From NCBI RefSeq assembly GCF_003700275.1, contig NZ_RBRE01000014.1, positions 96,838 to 160,837 of the forward strand: DNA of 64,000 bases, written 5' to 3'. Shown here piece by piece: positions 16,970 to 25,553 of this stretch. Position 1 is the first letter of the stretch, and every line of letters begins with the position of its first letter. The notes beneath the pieces were generated by a model. The model had not been told where the DNA came from. It was given only the letters and a program-made list of their open reading frames with translations, and did not search any database. Position numbers and translations under genes: made by a program. The stretch is from Pseudomonas cichorii. Lineage in GTDB: Bacteria > Pseudomonadota > Gammaproteobacteria > Pseudomonadales > Pseudomonadaceae.

Positions 16970-18103
16970 TCAGGCCGCCACCGCCCTCGGCGATTTCCCC
17001 AGACGCTTGTTCAGCTCCAGCCCATTTGCCATCAATACCATCAGGCCCAGGCCGACAACCGCGGTAGTGACCTGCATCGGCCAGGTATCACCCGCCAGGG
17101 CGTTGGCCATGTCGGCCAGTGGCGCGAGCAAAACACCGAGGCAGAAGATTTCCAGCGAGTAGCGCCCCATGCGACAGGTTTGCTGCGCTGGCCAGTTGTC
17201 GAGCCAGGTGTGACGGGTTGGCAGCAGTTTGGCGACCACGTAGACCAGTGCCAGAAAATGCACGAGACGGGCGGGTGCCAGATCGGTCTTGCTGATGGGG
17301 TAGAGGCTTTCCAGGCCGATGGCCGAGGCCAGCATGCCATGCAGTTCAGGCCATTTCTCGCTGAAGGTCAGCACGCCGGCGATCAATACATACACGGCCG
17401 CCACCAGAAACAGCGGTTGCTGGCGCAATGCACGATGTTCGCTGATGACCGGCTTGTCACGGGTTCGCAACGCACAGGCCCCGCCCAGCACGAACAATAG
17501 CTGCCAGGCAACGGGATTGAAGTACCAGACCCCGCCACCTTCGTAGGCGCGCAGGTTCCAGCCAAACAGCGGCACCATCAGGTACAGCACAATCGACAGG
17601 CCGACCGCCACTTCCAGCTTGCGCAGCATCAACGGCAGGATCAGCGGCAGTGCCAGCAACAACAGGATGTACAGCGGCAACGGGTCGGTCAGGTTGGGTT
17701 TGAAGCGCAGCAGCAATTCGTCGGCCAGGGCCTGTTGCGGATTGCCGACAAAATATTCGAGGCCCATCTGCTGGACCATATCGCGGGTATCAACATGGTT
17801 GTTGGCCACAAATACAATGCCCATCAACAGCGTGAGCAGGAAGATATGCACCACGTACAAGACCCAGGTACGGCGCAGGATACGCACGCAGGCCACCAGC
17901 ATGCCGTCGCGCTGTGCAATACGCCCGTAGGCCAGGATCGCAGCGTAGCCGGCCAGAAAGACAAAAATCTCCGCTGCATCGCTGAAGCCGAAATTGCGCA
18001 CGGTCAGTTGTGCCAATGGGTTGTCGGGCACGTGATCCCAGAAAATGAAGATCAGCGCCAAACCTCGAAAGAAGTCGATTCGATAATCGCGTCCGTCAGG
18101 CAT
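16970..18103 (-). CDS. OpgC-domain membrane protein
   Basis: 377 residues, about ten membrane segments. N-terminus DYRIDFFRGLALIFIFWDHVP and FGFSDAAEIFVFLAGYAA are hallmarks of the OpgC family, acyltransferase-3-like proteins that succinylate periplasmic glucans in enterobacteria. Several pseudomonads carry OpgC-like proteins; whether this one modifies glucans is inference. No opgGH homologue is adjacent. Stands alone, convergent to the island. Confidence 0.85.
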   Translation of the reverse strand: MPDGRDYRIDFFRGLALIFIFWDHVPDNPLAQLTVRNFGFSDAAEIFVFLAGYAAILAYGRIAQRDGMLVACVRILRRTWVLYVVHIFLLTLLMGIVFVANNHVDTRDMVQQMGLEYFVGNPQQALADELLLRFKPNLTDPLPLYILLLLALPLILPLMLRKLEVAVGLSIVLYLMVPLFGWNLRAYEGGGVWYFNPVAWQLLFVLGGACALRTRDKPVISEHRALRQQPLFLVAAVYVLIAGVLTFSEKWPELHGMLASAIGLESLYPISKTDLAPARLVHFLALVYVVAKLLPTRHTWLDNWPAQQTCRMGRYSLEIFCLGVLLAPLADMANALAGDTWPMQVTTAVVGLGLMVLMANGLELNKRLGKSPRAVAA

Positions 18104-18266
18104 AACGGTTGGCTCTTGAAAGTTTGTCGATTAGGTAAGGATCAACCCCGTTGGGCTGAGGTTCCGCACCGCCAGTCAGTGTCGTTCGGCGGCGCGGCAG
18201 GGTGGCGTTAATCAACAGGAAATGCAAAAGCCGGGCTATTACAGAATGTCTCCGTAGTGTTTCAGG

Positions 18267-19880
18267 CTATTCGATCTCGGCAGGCTCGAAGCTGTCCGAG
18301 CGCGCCATTTGCCACATCCGTGAATAGAAACTGTCGTCCTGCACGCCATTGAGCAACTGGCCCGGTTGCAGGAACACATGGGTCTGCGAGAACAGTTTGA
18401 TTTCCGTCGCCGATACGCGCCGCACCAGATGCCGGGCTTCCAGTTGTGAAGGCTGGTCAAGCCCGGCAGCAGCGAGCATTTCGGCCAGCCCCTTGAGGGT
18501 GTTGCGGTGAAAGTTGAATACCCGCTGGGCCTTGTCCGGCACCACCAGGGCGCGTTGGCGCAAGGCATCCTGGGTCGCGACGCCGGTCGGGCATTTATTG
18601 GTGTGGCAGCTCTGCGACTGGATACAGCCGATGGCGAACATGAAGCCGCGTGCCGAGTTGGCCCAGTCGGCACCGATGGCCAGTACACTGGCGATGTCGA
18701 AGGCGCTGACGATCTTGCCACTGGCGCCGAGCTTGATCTTGTCCCGCAGATTCAGGCCCACCAGGGTGTTGTGCACGAACAGCAGGCCTTCGCGCATCGG
18801 CGAACCCATGTGGTCGGTGAACTCTACCGGTGCGGCACCTGTGCCACCTTCGGCGCCGTCAATGACTATGAAGTCGGGATAGATGCCGGTTTCCAGCATG
18901 GCCTTGGCGATGCCCATGAATTCCCAGGGATGACCCAGGCAGAACTTGAAGCCTACCGGCTTGCCGCCGGACAGCTCGCGCAGTTGAGCGATGAACTGCA
19001 TCAATTCATACGGGGTCGAAAAGGCGCTGTGCCGCGACGGTGAAATGCAGTCCTCGCCCATCATGATCCCACGGGTTTCGGCGATTTCCTGAGTCACTTT
19101 GTGTTTGGGCAGGATCCCGCCATGGCCTGGCTTGGCGCCCTGGCTCATCTTGATTTCGATCATGCGCACCTGCGGATCCCGGGCTTGCACCGCGAAGCGC
19201 TCCGGGTCGAAGCGGCCATCGGCTGTGCGGCAGCCGAAGTAGCCGCTGCCCAGTTCCCAGGTCAGGTCGCCGCCGTGTTCGCGGTGATAAGGGCTGATGC
19301 TGCCTTCGCCGGTGTCATGGGCGAAATTGCCAAGTCTGGCACCCTGGTTCAAGGCGCGAATCGCATTGGCGCTGAGTGAACCAAAGCTCATGGCCGAGAT
19401 ATTGAAGATCGATGCCGAATACGGCTGGGTACATTGCGGGCCGCCGATCAACACACGAAACGAATTGGGATCGCTCAGCGGCGCCGGACGCATGGAATGG
19501 CCGATGAACTCGAAACCGGCTTGATAAACATCGATCAACGTGCCGAACGGTTTGTCAGCCGTTTCGTTCTTGGCCCGCGAATACACCAGCGAGCGCTGTG
19601 CCCGGGAAAAGGGCAGGGCGTCGCTGTCGGATTCCAGCAGGTACTGGCGAATTTCCGGGCGGATGGCTTCCACGGCGTAACGAATGTTGCCCAGGATCGG
19701 GTAATTGCGGCGTACCGAGTGTGGCGATTGCAGTAGATCGATGACACCGACCACGCTCAGCACAGCAGTCAGCAGGGTGAACGGCCATAGCCATTCGTGA
19801 TGCCAGAACGGCAGGCTGAACAGGGTGAACAGCACACAACCAACGAAGACTGCATAGCGACTGAGTAGCGAGAGACTCAT
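18267..19880 (-). CDS. FMN-binding glutamate synthase-like protein
   Basis: 537 residues. Two N-terminal hydrophobic segments (YAVFVGCVLFTLFSLPFW, LWPFTLLTAVLSVVGVI) anchor a domain matching the FMN/Fe-S synthase part of GltB: SAMSFGSLSANAIRALNQGA, GEGSISPYHREHGGDLTWELG, KMSQGAKPGHGGILPKHKV, IDGAEGGTGAAPVEFTDHMG, and the Cys cluster CIQSQSCHTNKCPTGVATQD that would hold the 3Fe-4S centre. The amidotransferase and GXGXG domains of true glutamate synthase are absent, so the physiological reaction is not established. AAGGA lies 7 bases before the ATG. Confidence 0.88.
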   Translation of the reverse strand: MSLSLLSRYAVFVGCVLFTLFSLPFWHHEWLWPFTLLTAVLSVVGVIDLLQSPHSVRRNYPILGNIRYAVEAIRPEIRQYLLESDSDALPFSRAQRSLVYSRAKNETADKPFGTLIDVYQAGFEFIGHSMRPAPLSDPNSFRVLIGGPQCTQPYSASIFNISAMSFGSLSANAIRALNQGARLGNFAHDTGEGSISPYHREHGGDLTWELGSGYFGCRTADGRFDPERFAVQARDPQVRMIEIKMSQGAKPGHGGILPKHKVTQEIAETRGIMMGEDCISPSRHSAFSTPYELMQFIAQLRELSGGKPVGFKFCLGHPWEFMGIAKAMLETGIYPDFIVIDGAEGGTGAAPVEFTDHMGSPMREGLLFVHNTLVGLNLRDKIKLGASGKIVSAFDIASVLAIGADWANSARGFMFAIGCIQSQSCHTNKCPTGVATQDALRQRALVVPDKAQRVFNFHRNTLKGLAEMLAAAGLDQPSQLEARHLVRRVSATEIKLFSQTHVFLQPGQLLNGVQDDSFYSRMWQMARSDSFEPAEIE

Positions 19881-20020
19881 ACGACATCCTTGGACTAATG
19901 GCGGTTTTCTACACAGGCGCCCTGTCTTTTTGCCGCATCGGGCCGCAGGGCTGCCTATACATCGATTGCCGGCTAACGAGCCGTTGCATGAGAAATGTAG
20001 CAGGCGGGCGATAAATGAAT

Positions 20021-20057
20021 AAGGGCGAAGACCGCTATGTTGCGGTTCTTCGCCCTT
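20021..20057. terminator. Terminator after the VioB-like operon
   Basis: Long stem AAGGGCGAAGACCGC (20021-20035) with GCGGT (20042-20046), a bulged T, and CTTCGCCCTT (20048-20057). On the minus strand it lies 15 bases after the ferritin-like gene and is followed by a T-rich stretch. Confidence 0.85.
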
Positions 20058-20072
20058 GATCGGGGGGTATTG

Positions 20073-21119
20073 TCAGTTGGCAGGGTTGGTCGGCTGGTAC
20101 TGGAAGGTCGGGCCGGTAAAGACTTTAGGGTCCGGTACTCCGGCCATCATTGCCTTGGCCTGGCCCTTCAGCGACATCATCAGGCCCATTGCGGTATTCA
20201 TTCTGCTGGCACTCGAATCACCGTTGAACAAGGCATGCAGCGACTGCAACAGGCTGGTGTAGGTGTAGTTGAAATTGTCGTTGGCGAAGGATTGCACCGT
20301 GCCCGGCTTGTAAGGGCCCGGATCGGTGGCGACCGGGTAGACGCCCTTGTGGTCGAGGGTTATCGGGTCACCGGCATAGGCGTATTTATCCTCAGGCGTC
20401 GGGCCGCCATCAGGGGTTGGGACCAACCGCTTCCCTTTCTGGATCTGCATGAAACGATAGTAGTGCGCGTAGCCTGGACCGACTTTTTCGAGTGGTGAAA
20501 GCGAAGTGCCTTCACCCTGGTCGATGATGGTCCGAATGGCTTGTCTGGCTGTGGCCACATTATGGACCACCACCGACTCCCGCATCAGATCAGGGCCGAC
20601 CTGATTGGGCGAGGGATTGAGAAAGACGTCTTCGCCAAGCTGTTCTATGGCGTCCGCGATGGCGGTATAGAACTGTCCGATGGTGAGATATTTTTGTGCG
20701 GCGAGCAGTTTGAAGTCGAGAGCATGTTCAGGCTCCTCGATCTGCAGGAAGGTCTTGAGTTGTTTCTGTGAGAACGGAGCCAGATGCACGGTCAGGTCCG
20801 ATTGCACGCCACCGGGCAGCGGGCCCGGGTAGTTGGGGATAAAGCCCGGTGAGTCGATGACAGGCGAGCCGCCGAGGGCGTTCATCACATTGCTCGCCAG
20901 GGTCATGTGTAGCATTTCTTCGACGACCACCGAGGAAACGATGGCGGCGATTTCCGCATTCTTGCTGGCATCAAGCGAGTAGAGCGCATACAGGTAAGGC
21001 GGGATTGTCGAGTGCTCCAGCTCGATGGCCTGTTGAAGCGCTTCAAGCACCGCTTGTACCGTTACGGTCGGACCTTGCAGGCCCGCAATGGTCGAAAGTT
21101 GAAGACGAATCATGGGCAT
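20073..21119 (-). CDS. Ferritin-like protein related to the C-terminal part of VioB
   Basis: 348 residues. A ferritin-like four-helix region with likely di-iron ligands: VLEALQQAIELEHSTIPPYLYALYS and VVEEMLHMTLASNVMNALGG (ExxH, Glu68/His71). This is the domain found at the C-terminus of VioB/RebD-type iminophenyl-pyruvate dimer synthases. Later FYTAIADAIEQLGEDVF and ALFNGDSSASRMNTAMGLMMSL also fit. The ATG overlaps the previous stop codon (TAATG), so it is translationally coupled to the upstream gene, which resembles the VioB N-terminal part. Its reaction is not known. Confidence 0.8.
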   Translation of the reverse strand: MPMIRLQLSTIAGLQGPTVTVQAVLEALQQAIELEHSTIPPYLYALYSLDASKNAEIAAIVSSVVVEEMLHMTLASNVMNALGGSPVIDSPGFIPNYPGPLPGGVQSDLTVHLAPFSQKQLKTFLQIEEPEHALDFKLLAAQKYLTIGQFYTAIADAIEQLGEDVFLNPSPNQVGPDLMRESVVVHNVATARQAIRTIIDQGEGTSLSPLEKVGPGYAHYYRFMQIQKGKRLVPTPDGGPTPEDKYAYAGDPITLDHKGVYPVATDPGPYKPGTVQSFANDNFNYTYTSLLQSLHALFNGDSSASRMNTAMGLMMSLKGQAKAMMAGVPDPKVFTGPTFQYQPTNPAN

Positions 21120-23026
21120 TACCCCCTTGGGGATTGGTTGATCAGACGACGAGCAACCGCTGCGGCTTTACCACCTCGAGCGGCGTTTACCGGGGCGGCT
21201 TCTTCCGGGGGCGTGGAGGAGGTTGTTTCACGGGTCAGGTGTGCCGCTTCGGGTTCTGTCCTTGTGCCCGGCAACGGGTTCTTGAGCCAGGCAAGAATCG
21301 CCTGACGCTTGGCGGGAGAAAGGTCCCGGGTTACGGGCATCGAGTTGGCGTCGTGGATATCCAGGCTGAACGCGAGGGTCAGCAATCCGGCTGTTTTCAC
21401 GACCGAGTCGAAATCGGCCATGTTCAGGAAACGCAGCATGACCGGGTAGAGGTTGGCGTATTGCTGGAAGATCGGCTGGATATCGTCCCAGGTCGGTGCT
21501 GCGGGAATGCGGTAGCCGCTCCAGAGCAGAAAGCTGATGAAGTCCCACTGGTTGACAGGGCCTGCATTCATGCCTGCATCTGTGAAAGCCGGGCGAATGC
21601 CGTAGACCTGACCGTCGATTGCCGAGTTGCTGTTTTTGAAGCTGCGAGGGACGCCCGGATCGCTTGTGCCGAGTGACAGCACGGCTTTGCCGTTGACGTC
21701 TGTGACTGCCGTTTCGGCGAATTGCAGCGCGTTTTCCGGTTTCCCTACCGGCGGTGGCTTCATGACCAGGATTGGGTCGGGTGATGCTTGTAGCTGAGAA
21801 GGGTCAAGCGTGAATGACACCGAAATCCCTGCCAATGGCTGGCCATACTGCATTGCGTAGACAGGGATATCGACTTTTTCGTCAGGACTCAGGCGATAGA
21901 CAAATTTGTCGGCACGTATGAATGCTGCATTGGCCCATTCGTTGATGACGATGCCCTTGTTACCCGACAAGACCAGCACATTGGTCCGGGCAATCTGAAG
22001 CTGCTGCGCCGACAGCGGCAATACCACGATGCCAGCGGTCTTTGCATACCAGTCGGCATTGCTCGAATAGCCATCAATGCCCTGCGACGCAACGGTGCCG
22101 AGAGGAATGATGGTGCCCGTCGGACGTGTCGGCGTCAGAAGCGGCTCATAAGCGCCGAGCTTCAGATCACCGAGGTCATTGAGGCCTGCACCCGGAGCTG
22201 TTGTGGAGAGCGCATTACCCAGATCGAGGTAAATGCAACTCGCTCCTGTGTCGATGACGGCGGGGAAGAAGTTGATACCGCCCACGGGGGTGAAGAAGTT
22301 TCCCTGAGGTGAGGCAGAGGCCATGAAGTGGCGGCCAATCACCAGATGTCGAGGCTCGTCGGCCAGATAAGGCCCTATCGTGCCTGCGATGCGACCGCAC
22401 ATGAAGTCCGGCGATGTATTGGTCATGTTCAGGCCGTCAACATTGAACTTGATTGACAGCAGTCCTGTAGTTTCGGTGGTTTGTTTCAACTGGCTCAGAA
22501 ATGTTGAGCCTGAAACATCGCCCCATTGCAGGTTGTTCAACACCGATTGATACGTTGCACCCGCACCGATGTCTCCCGAGCCCGAGCCGGTTGCGCGATC
22601 CCATATATCGATGAAGGCAGCAGGCAGGAATTGCCCGCTAAGAAGCGTATCCCCATTGATATCCGCGATTCGCACCTCCAGGCCCCATATTTCCGATACC
22701 AGTTGCTGTTCGGGGTCAAGGTCGACCATCTTTGCCGGCACCCGGCTGTTGGCGTCGGCGATGATGTAGCGCAGTACGGGATCTGACTGATTCACTGCTC
22801 CCGCCGGGGTCCATGCCGAGTTTATGGTGCAGCCCAGTAAACGGAAGGCTGCATCACCCTGCGGATTGAACCACCCGTTAGGTGGCTTCATGTGCGGGCC
22901 TTCCAGTTGTTGATAGCTGGATTTGAACGCAGCATTGTCATAGTGGCCGGCATCGTTGTTTACCGTCGATACATTCGCCTGGAATTTCCCGGCAAAGTGC
23001 AGCCTGAGGGAGTTCAGATAACTCAC
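21119..23026 (-). CDS. VioB N-terminal-like protein
   Basis: 635 residues, no signal peptide. The start MSYLNSLRLHFAGKFQANVSTVNND, through the HYDNAAF that follows, closely parallels the N-terminus of VioB (hydrophobic-RxHFxG, xANxxTxNxDxxH). The middle LLSIKFNVDGLNMTNTSPDF and AGTIGPYLADEPRHLVIGRHF also aligns with the VioB order. Together with the coupled ferritin-like gene the length is about 980 residues, close to VioB (about 1000), so the pair reads as a split VioB-type protein. No vioA, vioC or vioD is adjacent, so violacein itself is not suggested. Similarity is judged from memory, by eye. Confidence 0.7.
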   Translation of the reverse strand: MSYLNSLRLHFAGKFQANVSTVNNDAGHYDNAAFKSSYQQLEGPHMKPPNGWFNPQGDAAFRLLGCTINSAWTPAGAVNQSDPVLRYIIADANSRVPAKMVDLDPEQQLVSEIWGLEVRIADINGDTLLSGQFLPAAFIDIWDRATGSGSGDIGAGATYQSVLNNLQWGDVSGSTFLSQLKQTTETTGLLSIKFNVDGLNMTNTSPDFMCGRIAGTIGPYLADEPRHLVIGRHFMASASPQGNFFTPVGGINFFPAVIDTGASCIYLDLGNALSTTAPGAGLNDLGDLKLGAYEPLLTPTRPTGTIIPLGTVASQGIDGYSSNADWYAKTAGIVVLPLSAQQLQIARTNVLVLSGNKGIVINEWANAAFIRADKFVYRLSPDEKVDIPVYAMQYGQPLAGISVSFTLDPSQLQASPDPILVMKPPPVGKPENALQFAETAVTDVNGKAVLSLGTSDPGVPRSFKNSNSAIDGQVYGIRPAFTDAGMNAGPVNQWDFISFLLWSGYRIPAAPTWDDIQPIFQQYANLYPVMLRFLNMADFDSVVKTAGLLTLAFSLDIHDANSMPVTRDLSPAKRQAILAWLKNPLPGTRTEPEAAHLTRETTSSTPPEEAAPVNAARGGKAAAVARRLINQSPRG

Positions 23027-23097
23027 GTCGAATACCTCCTTGTTGCGTCCATGTTGCGAAAGGTTGTGTCCGTACTGCGTCCTGCTAAAAAGCGTGC

Positions 23098-23847
23098 TCA
23101 GGTGTTGAAGTGTTCAATCAAGCCGACCGGATTGCCTTCCGGGTCCTTGAACATCGCGAAGCGGTAGCCATCGATAGCGGTGGGCGACATCAACGCCGAT
23201 CCGCCAGCAGCAAGCGCAGCTTCGAGTACCGGTTCCAGTGCATCGACCAGCAGGTAGAAGTTATGTCCGGGTTCAAAACCGGGAAGGTCAGGGTCAGCCT
23301 GTCCGATGCCGCCGAGCAGCGGCGGAGTGCCGGCCGGGAAGTGGATATAGGAAAAGCCGCCTGTTCCGCTCTGATACTGCCAGCCGAACACCTGTTGATA
23401 GAAAGCCCTGGCGGCTGCGGAGTCCTTTGCGATGATTTCAAACATCACCGCTGGATGCCGGTTGCCGACTTCATCCGCAGCTCCTTGAACATTGCGTCCG
23501 GCGAAACCGGCCAGCGTGTCGAGAAACTGCACGGTGGTGTAGGGCTTGCCATTGGCCGACACAAAGCAGTGGCCGTGCTGCGCCACAAAATTGCTGAAGA
23601 GAGGGCCGTTCACATGGGCGAGAAATGCATCGGGGCTGGCATAGCTCTCGAAGAACAGAACCAGTAACGGCTCTGCGGGCGGCAGCGATTGCAATCGGTC
23701 ATCGGCGCCGAAAGGCGTATGCACCAGATAAGTGAGAGTTCCGGGTTCGTTGGCTTGCACATCGAGAGCCAGTTGCATCAGCGCCTGGCGTGCTTCGATT
23801 TCCTGGCCTGGCAGGATGAACCAGTGCGAAGTCAGACTGATCGGCAT
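23098..23847 (-). CDS. Fused ABM monooxygenase-like / VOC (glyoxalase) protein
   Basis: 249 residues from an ATG preceded by the very strong AAGGAGGAAA; the longer upstream frame is rejected. Residues 1-105 are an antibiotic-biosynthesis-monooxygenase-type ferredoxin-like domain (SHWFILPGQEIEARQALMQL, FFESYASPDAFLAHVNGPLF). Residues 130-249 are a VOC domain (VMFEIIAKDSAAARAFYQQV, GWQY, RFAMFKDPEGNPVGLIEHF). First gene of the three-gene unit with the VioB-like pair, 71 bases apart. ABM and VOC proteins often act on redox-active aromatic metabolites; a role in handling the product or substrate of its neighbours is inference. Confidence 0.8.
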   Translation of the reverse strand: MPISLTSHWFILPGQEIEARQALMQLALDVQANEPGTLTYLVHTPFGADDRLQSLPPAEPLLVLFFESYASPDAFLAHVNGPLFSNFVAQHGHCFVSANGKPYTTVQFLDTLAGFAGRNVQGAADEVGNRHPAVMFEIIAKDSAAARAFYQQVFGWQYQSGTGGFSYIHFPAGTPPLLGGIGQADPDLPGFEPGHNFYLLVDALEPVLEAALAAGGSALMSPTAIDGYRFAMFKDPEGNPVGLIEHFNT

Positions 23848-24460
23848 ATTTCCTCCTTGGCTTTGTGCGAAAAGTGACTGTGCTCGGTGATGCTGTGTTA
23901 AAAACAGGCTCGGAATGCTCATTTACAATTCGTAAAGTCGAGCGCGACTTCGACCGTTCCTAGCCTGTTTTTGCCTTGCCTGACCTTCGCTCGCCGACTT
24001 TTCGTAAAGAGCCTTGGGTACGAACGTAGAAAGCAGCCACGGCAATACAGAACGCACCACTTCATCGGTACAGAATGACAATTAACTTGCCCGATAGAAT
24101 GCGCGCGCGACAAGGACTGCAGCCCAATGCAGTGCGGGGTATCTTCAATGATCAAACAGTGTCAGGTGGATAAAGGCCAAATGCCAAGCAGTTGTGCGGC
24201 TTATGAAATTTTCTGTTGTTTACGGTGCGTGAAGGCAGTTTCAACATAGATGACTTCATGTTTAATTCCATGCCGATAATGAAAAATATATTTATCGGAA
24301 ATGGCATGCCGATATAAAAAACACTATCCTACTCAATGGAATGTTTCTCATTTCCAATGAGGGGTTTTAATTCGGCCACACTGTTTTATGACGCGCGTCG
24401 TGGTGAGATTCATATCAATTATTCAAGAGGCTGATAACTATCAGATTGTCAGCACACGTC
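23848..24460. other. 613-bp intergenic region, partly A+T-rich and structured
   Basis: Carries the promoter of the VioB-like operon. A dyad TTTAC-N5-GTAAA (23922-23936) lies 75 bases upstream of that operon and its TTCGTAAAG half recurs at 24000-24008. From 24180 to 24440 the DNA is A+T-rich, with CCGATAA (24273-24279) facing TTATCGG (24292-24298) and a direct repeat CATGCCGATA at 24269-24278 and 24305-24314. No ORF with a ribosome site was seen. This could hold a small RNA or a degenerate element. Confidence 0.4.
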
Positions 24461-24826
24461 TTAACTTTCCAACACCCAAGGCTTGAGATGCCGCAGCCGT
24501 TCGGCCATTGCATAAATATCATCCCGTCCCTCCAGGTTGGTCCAGCGCAGATGCTGAATCAATGCCTGTTCTTTCGGATTGAGCGCGACAAAGCCCAGTT
24601 CATCTGCCTTGCGCATGAAGCTATCGCGTGGCTCACCCGGGCTGCTGGCGGTAATCACGTCCTGCAAGGCGTTTTGCAGCATCGAGACGTAACCGACCAG
24701 CATCGAAGGGTTGCAGAGCACATCGGTCTTGTTGACGTAACCATCGAGCAGACGCAACGAATCACGGGCTTCGATCAGGCGCTCGTAGGCAGATTGAGGA
24801 AGGTCATAGTGGGTGATATCAGGCAT
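24461..24826 (-). CDS. Small protein of unknown function
   Basis: 121 residues from the ATG preceded by TAGGA; the open frame further upstream has no ribosome site. Predicted all-alpha and soluble: SAYERLIEARDSLRLLDGYV, MLVGYVSMLQNALQDVI, NPKEQALIQHLRWTNLEGRDDI. No recognisable catalytic motif. Not obviously linked to its neighbours: the A+T-rich block lies 3' of it and the divergent rpmE2 region 5'. Confidence 0.6.
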   Translation of the reverse strand: MPDITHYDLPQSAYERLIEARDSLRLLDGYVNKTDVLCNPSMLVGYVSMLQNALQDVITASSPGEPRDSFMRKADELGFVALNPKEQALIQHLRWTNLEGRDDIYAMAERLRHLKPWVLES

Positions 24827-25074
24827 GAGAAATCCTACTGACTTGTTATTTCGTCCGCAGCTCAAGACCCGTCGAAGGATAGATCCGTGCGGTTGTGAGT
24901 AGTAGGCGCTGGCGTGCCCACGGCTCGCCCTTGACTGGCTACCAGTAAGCCGGGAGACCCACCCGGGCCGCTGATTTGGCAGAGGCGGGGCGAACCATAG
25001 CTTCAAGCGCCTGCCCGATCAAGTTCAGGTGCTGGCCGTCAAACCGCATTGATTATCATTAATCAAAAGTATTA

Positions 25075-25089
25075 TGTTATTGTATAACA
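25075..25089. promoter_or_regulatory. Zur box upstream of rpmE2
   Basis: TGTTATTGTATAACA, a 15-bp dyad with perfect 6-bp arms, 28 bases before the start codon. It matches the Zur consensus and the box before the TonB receptor at 6371-6383. A second dyad, TTGATTA-TCAT-TAATCAA (25049-25066), lies just upstream and may include the -35 region. Confidence 0.85.
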
Positions 25090-25117
25090 ATATTGTGACG
25101 ACTCACCTGGAGGCCCC

Positions 25118-25396
25118 ATGAAACCTGATATCCATCCTGCCTATCGCACCGTGCTGTTTCACGACACGGCTGCCGACGTGTATTTCCTGATCGGCTCCAC
25201 GGTCGATACGGATCGCACGCACCAACACACCGACGGCAATACCTATCCTTATGTGGCGCTCGACGTCTCCAGCGCTTCGCACCCGATGTACACCGGCCAG
25301 CAGCGCAAGACCACCACCGAAGGTCGCATCGCGGGCTTCAACAAGCGTTTCGCAGGCTTCGGTTCCGCCAGCAAGCCCGGCACTCCGGCTGCCTGA
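25118..25396 (+). CDS. rpmE2: Zinc-independent 50S ribosomal protein L31 type B
   Basis: 92 residues. The type B L31 signature is clear: [63 protein letters not shown]. It lacks the CxxC zinc ligands of the ordinary L31, so it can replace that protein when zinc is scarce and free its zinc. CTGGAGG lies just before the ATG. The Zur box upstream predicts expression only in zinc limitation, and a T-rich hairpin terminator follows. Confidence 0.95.
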   Translation: MKPDIHPAYRTVLFHDTAADVYFLIGSTVDTDRTHQHTDGNTYPYVALDVSSASHPMYTGQQRKTTTEGRIAGFNKRFAGFGSASKPGTPAA

Positions 25397-25409
25397 CGCA
25401 CTGCCGTAT

Positions 25410-25462
25410 TCCCCGATTCAGGACGATCTGTGCAGGATTGTTCTGAGCCGGGGATTTTTTTT
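25410..25462 (+). terminator. Rho-independent terminator after rpmE2
   Basis: TCCCCG (25410-25415) pairs with CGGGGA (25449-25454), extended by TTCAG/CTGAG with a G-T pair, followed by an eight-T run (25455-25462). Confidence 0.85.
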
Positions 25463-25553
25463 GCCTGCTTTTCAGACCTGCGACCTCTCATCCTCTGGAC
25501 TAATGCCAGGCATTGCTTTTATCTTCGCGGCCTGAAAAACAGGAGTACCCGCG

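Noticed and set aside
20073..23026. Violacein biosynthesis locus
   Set aside because: Only VioB-like halves are present; no VioA, VioC, VioD or VioE neighbours.
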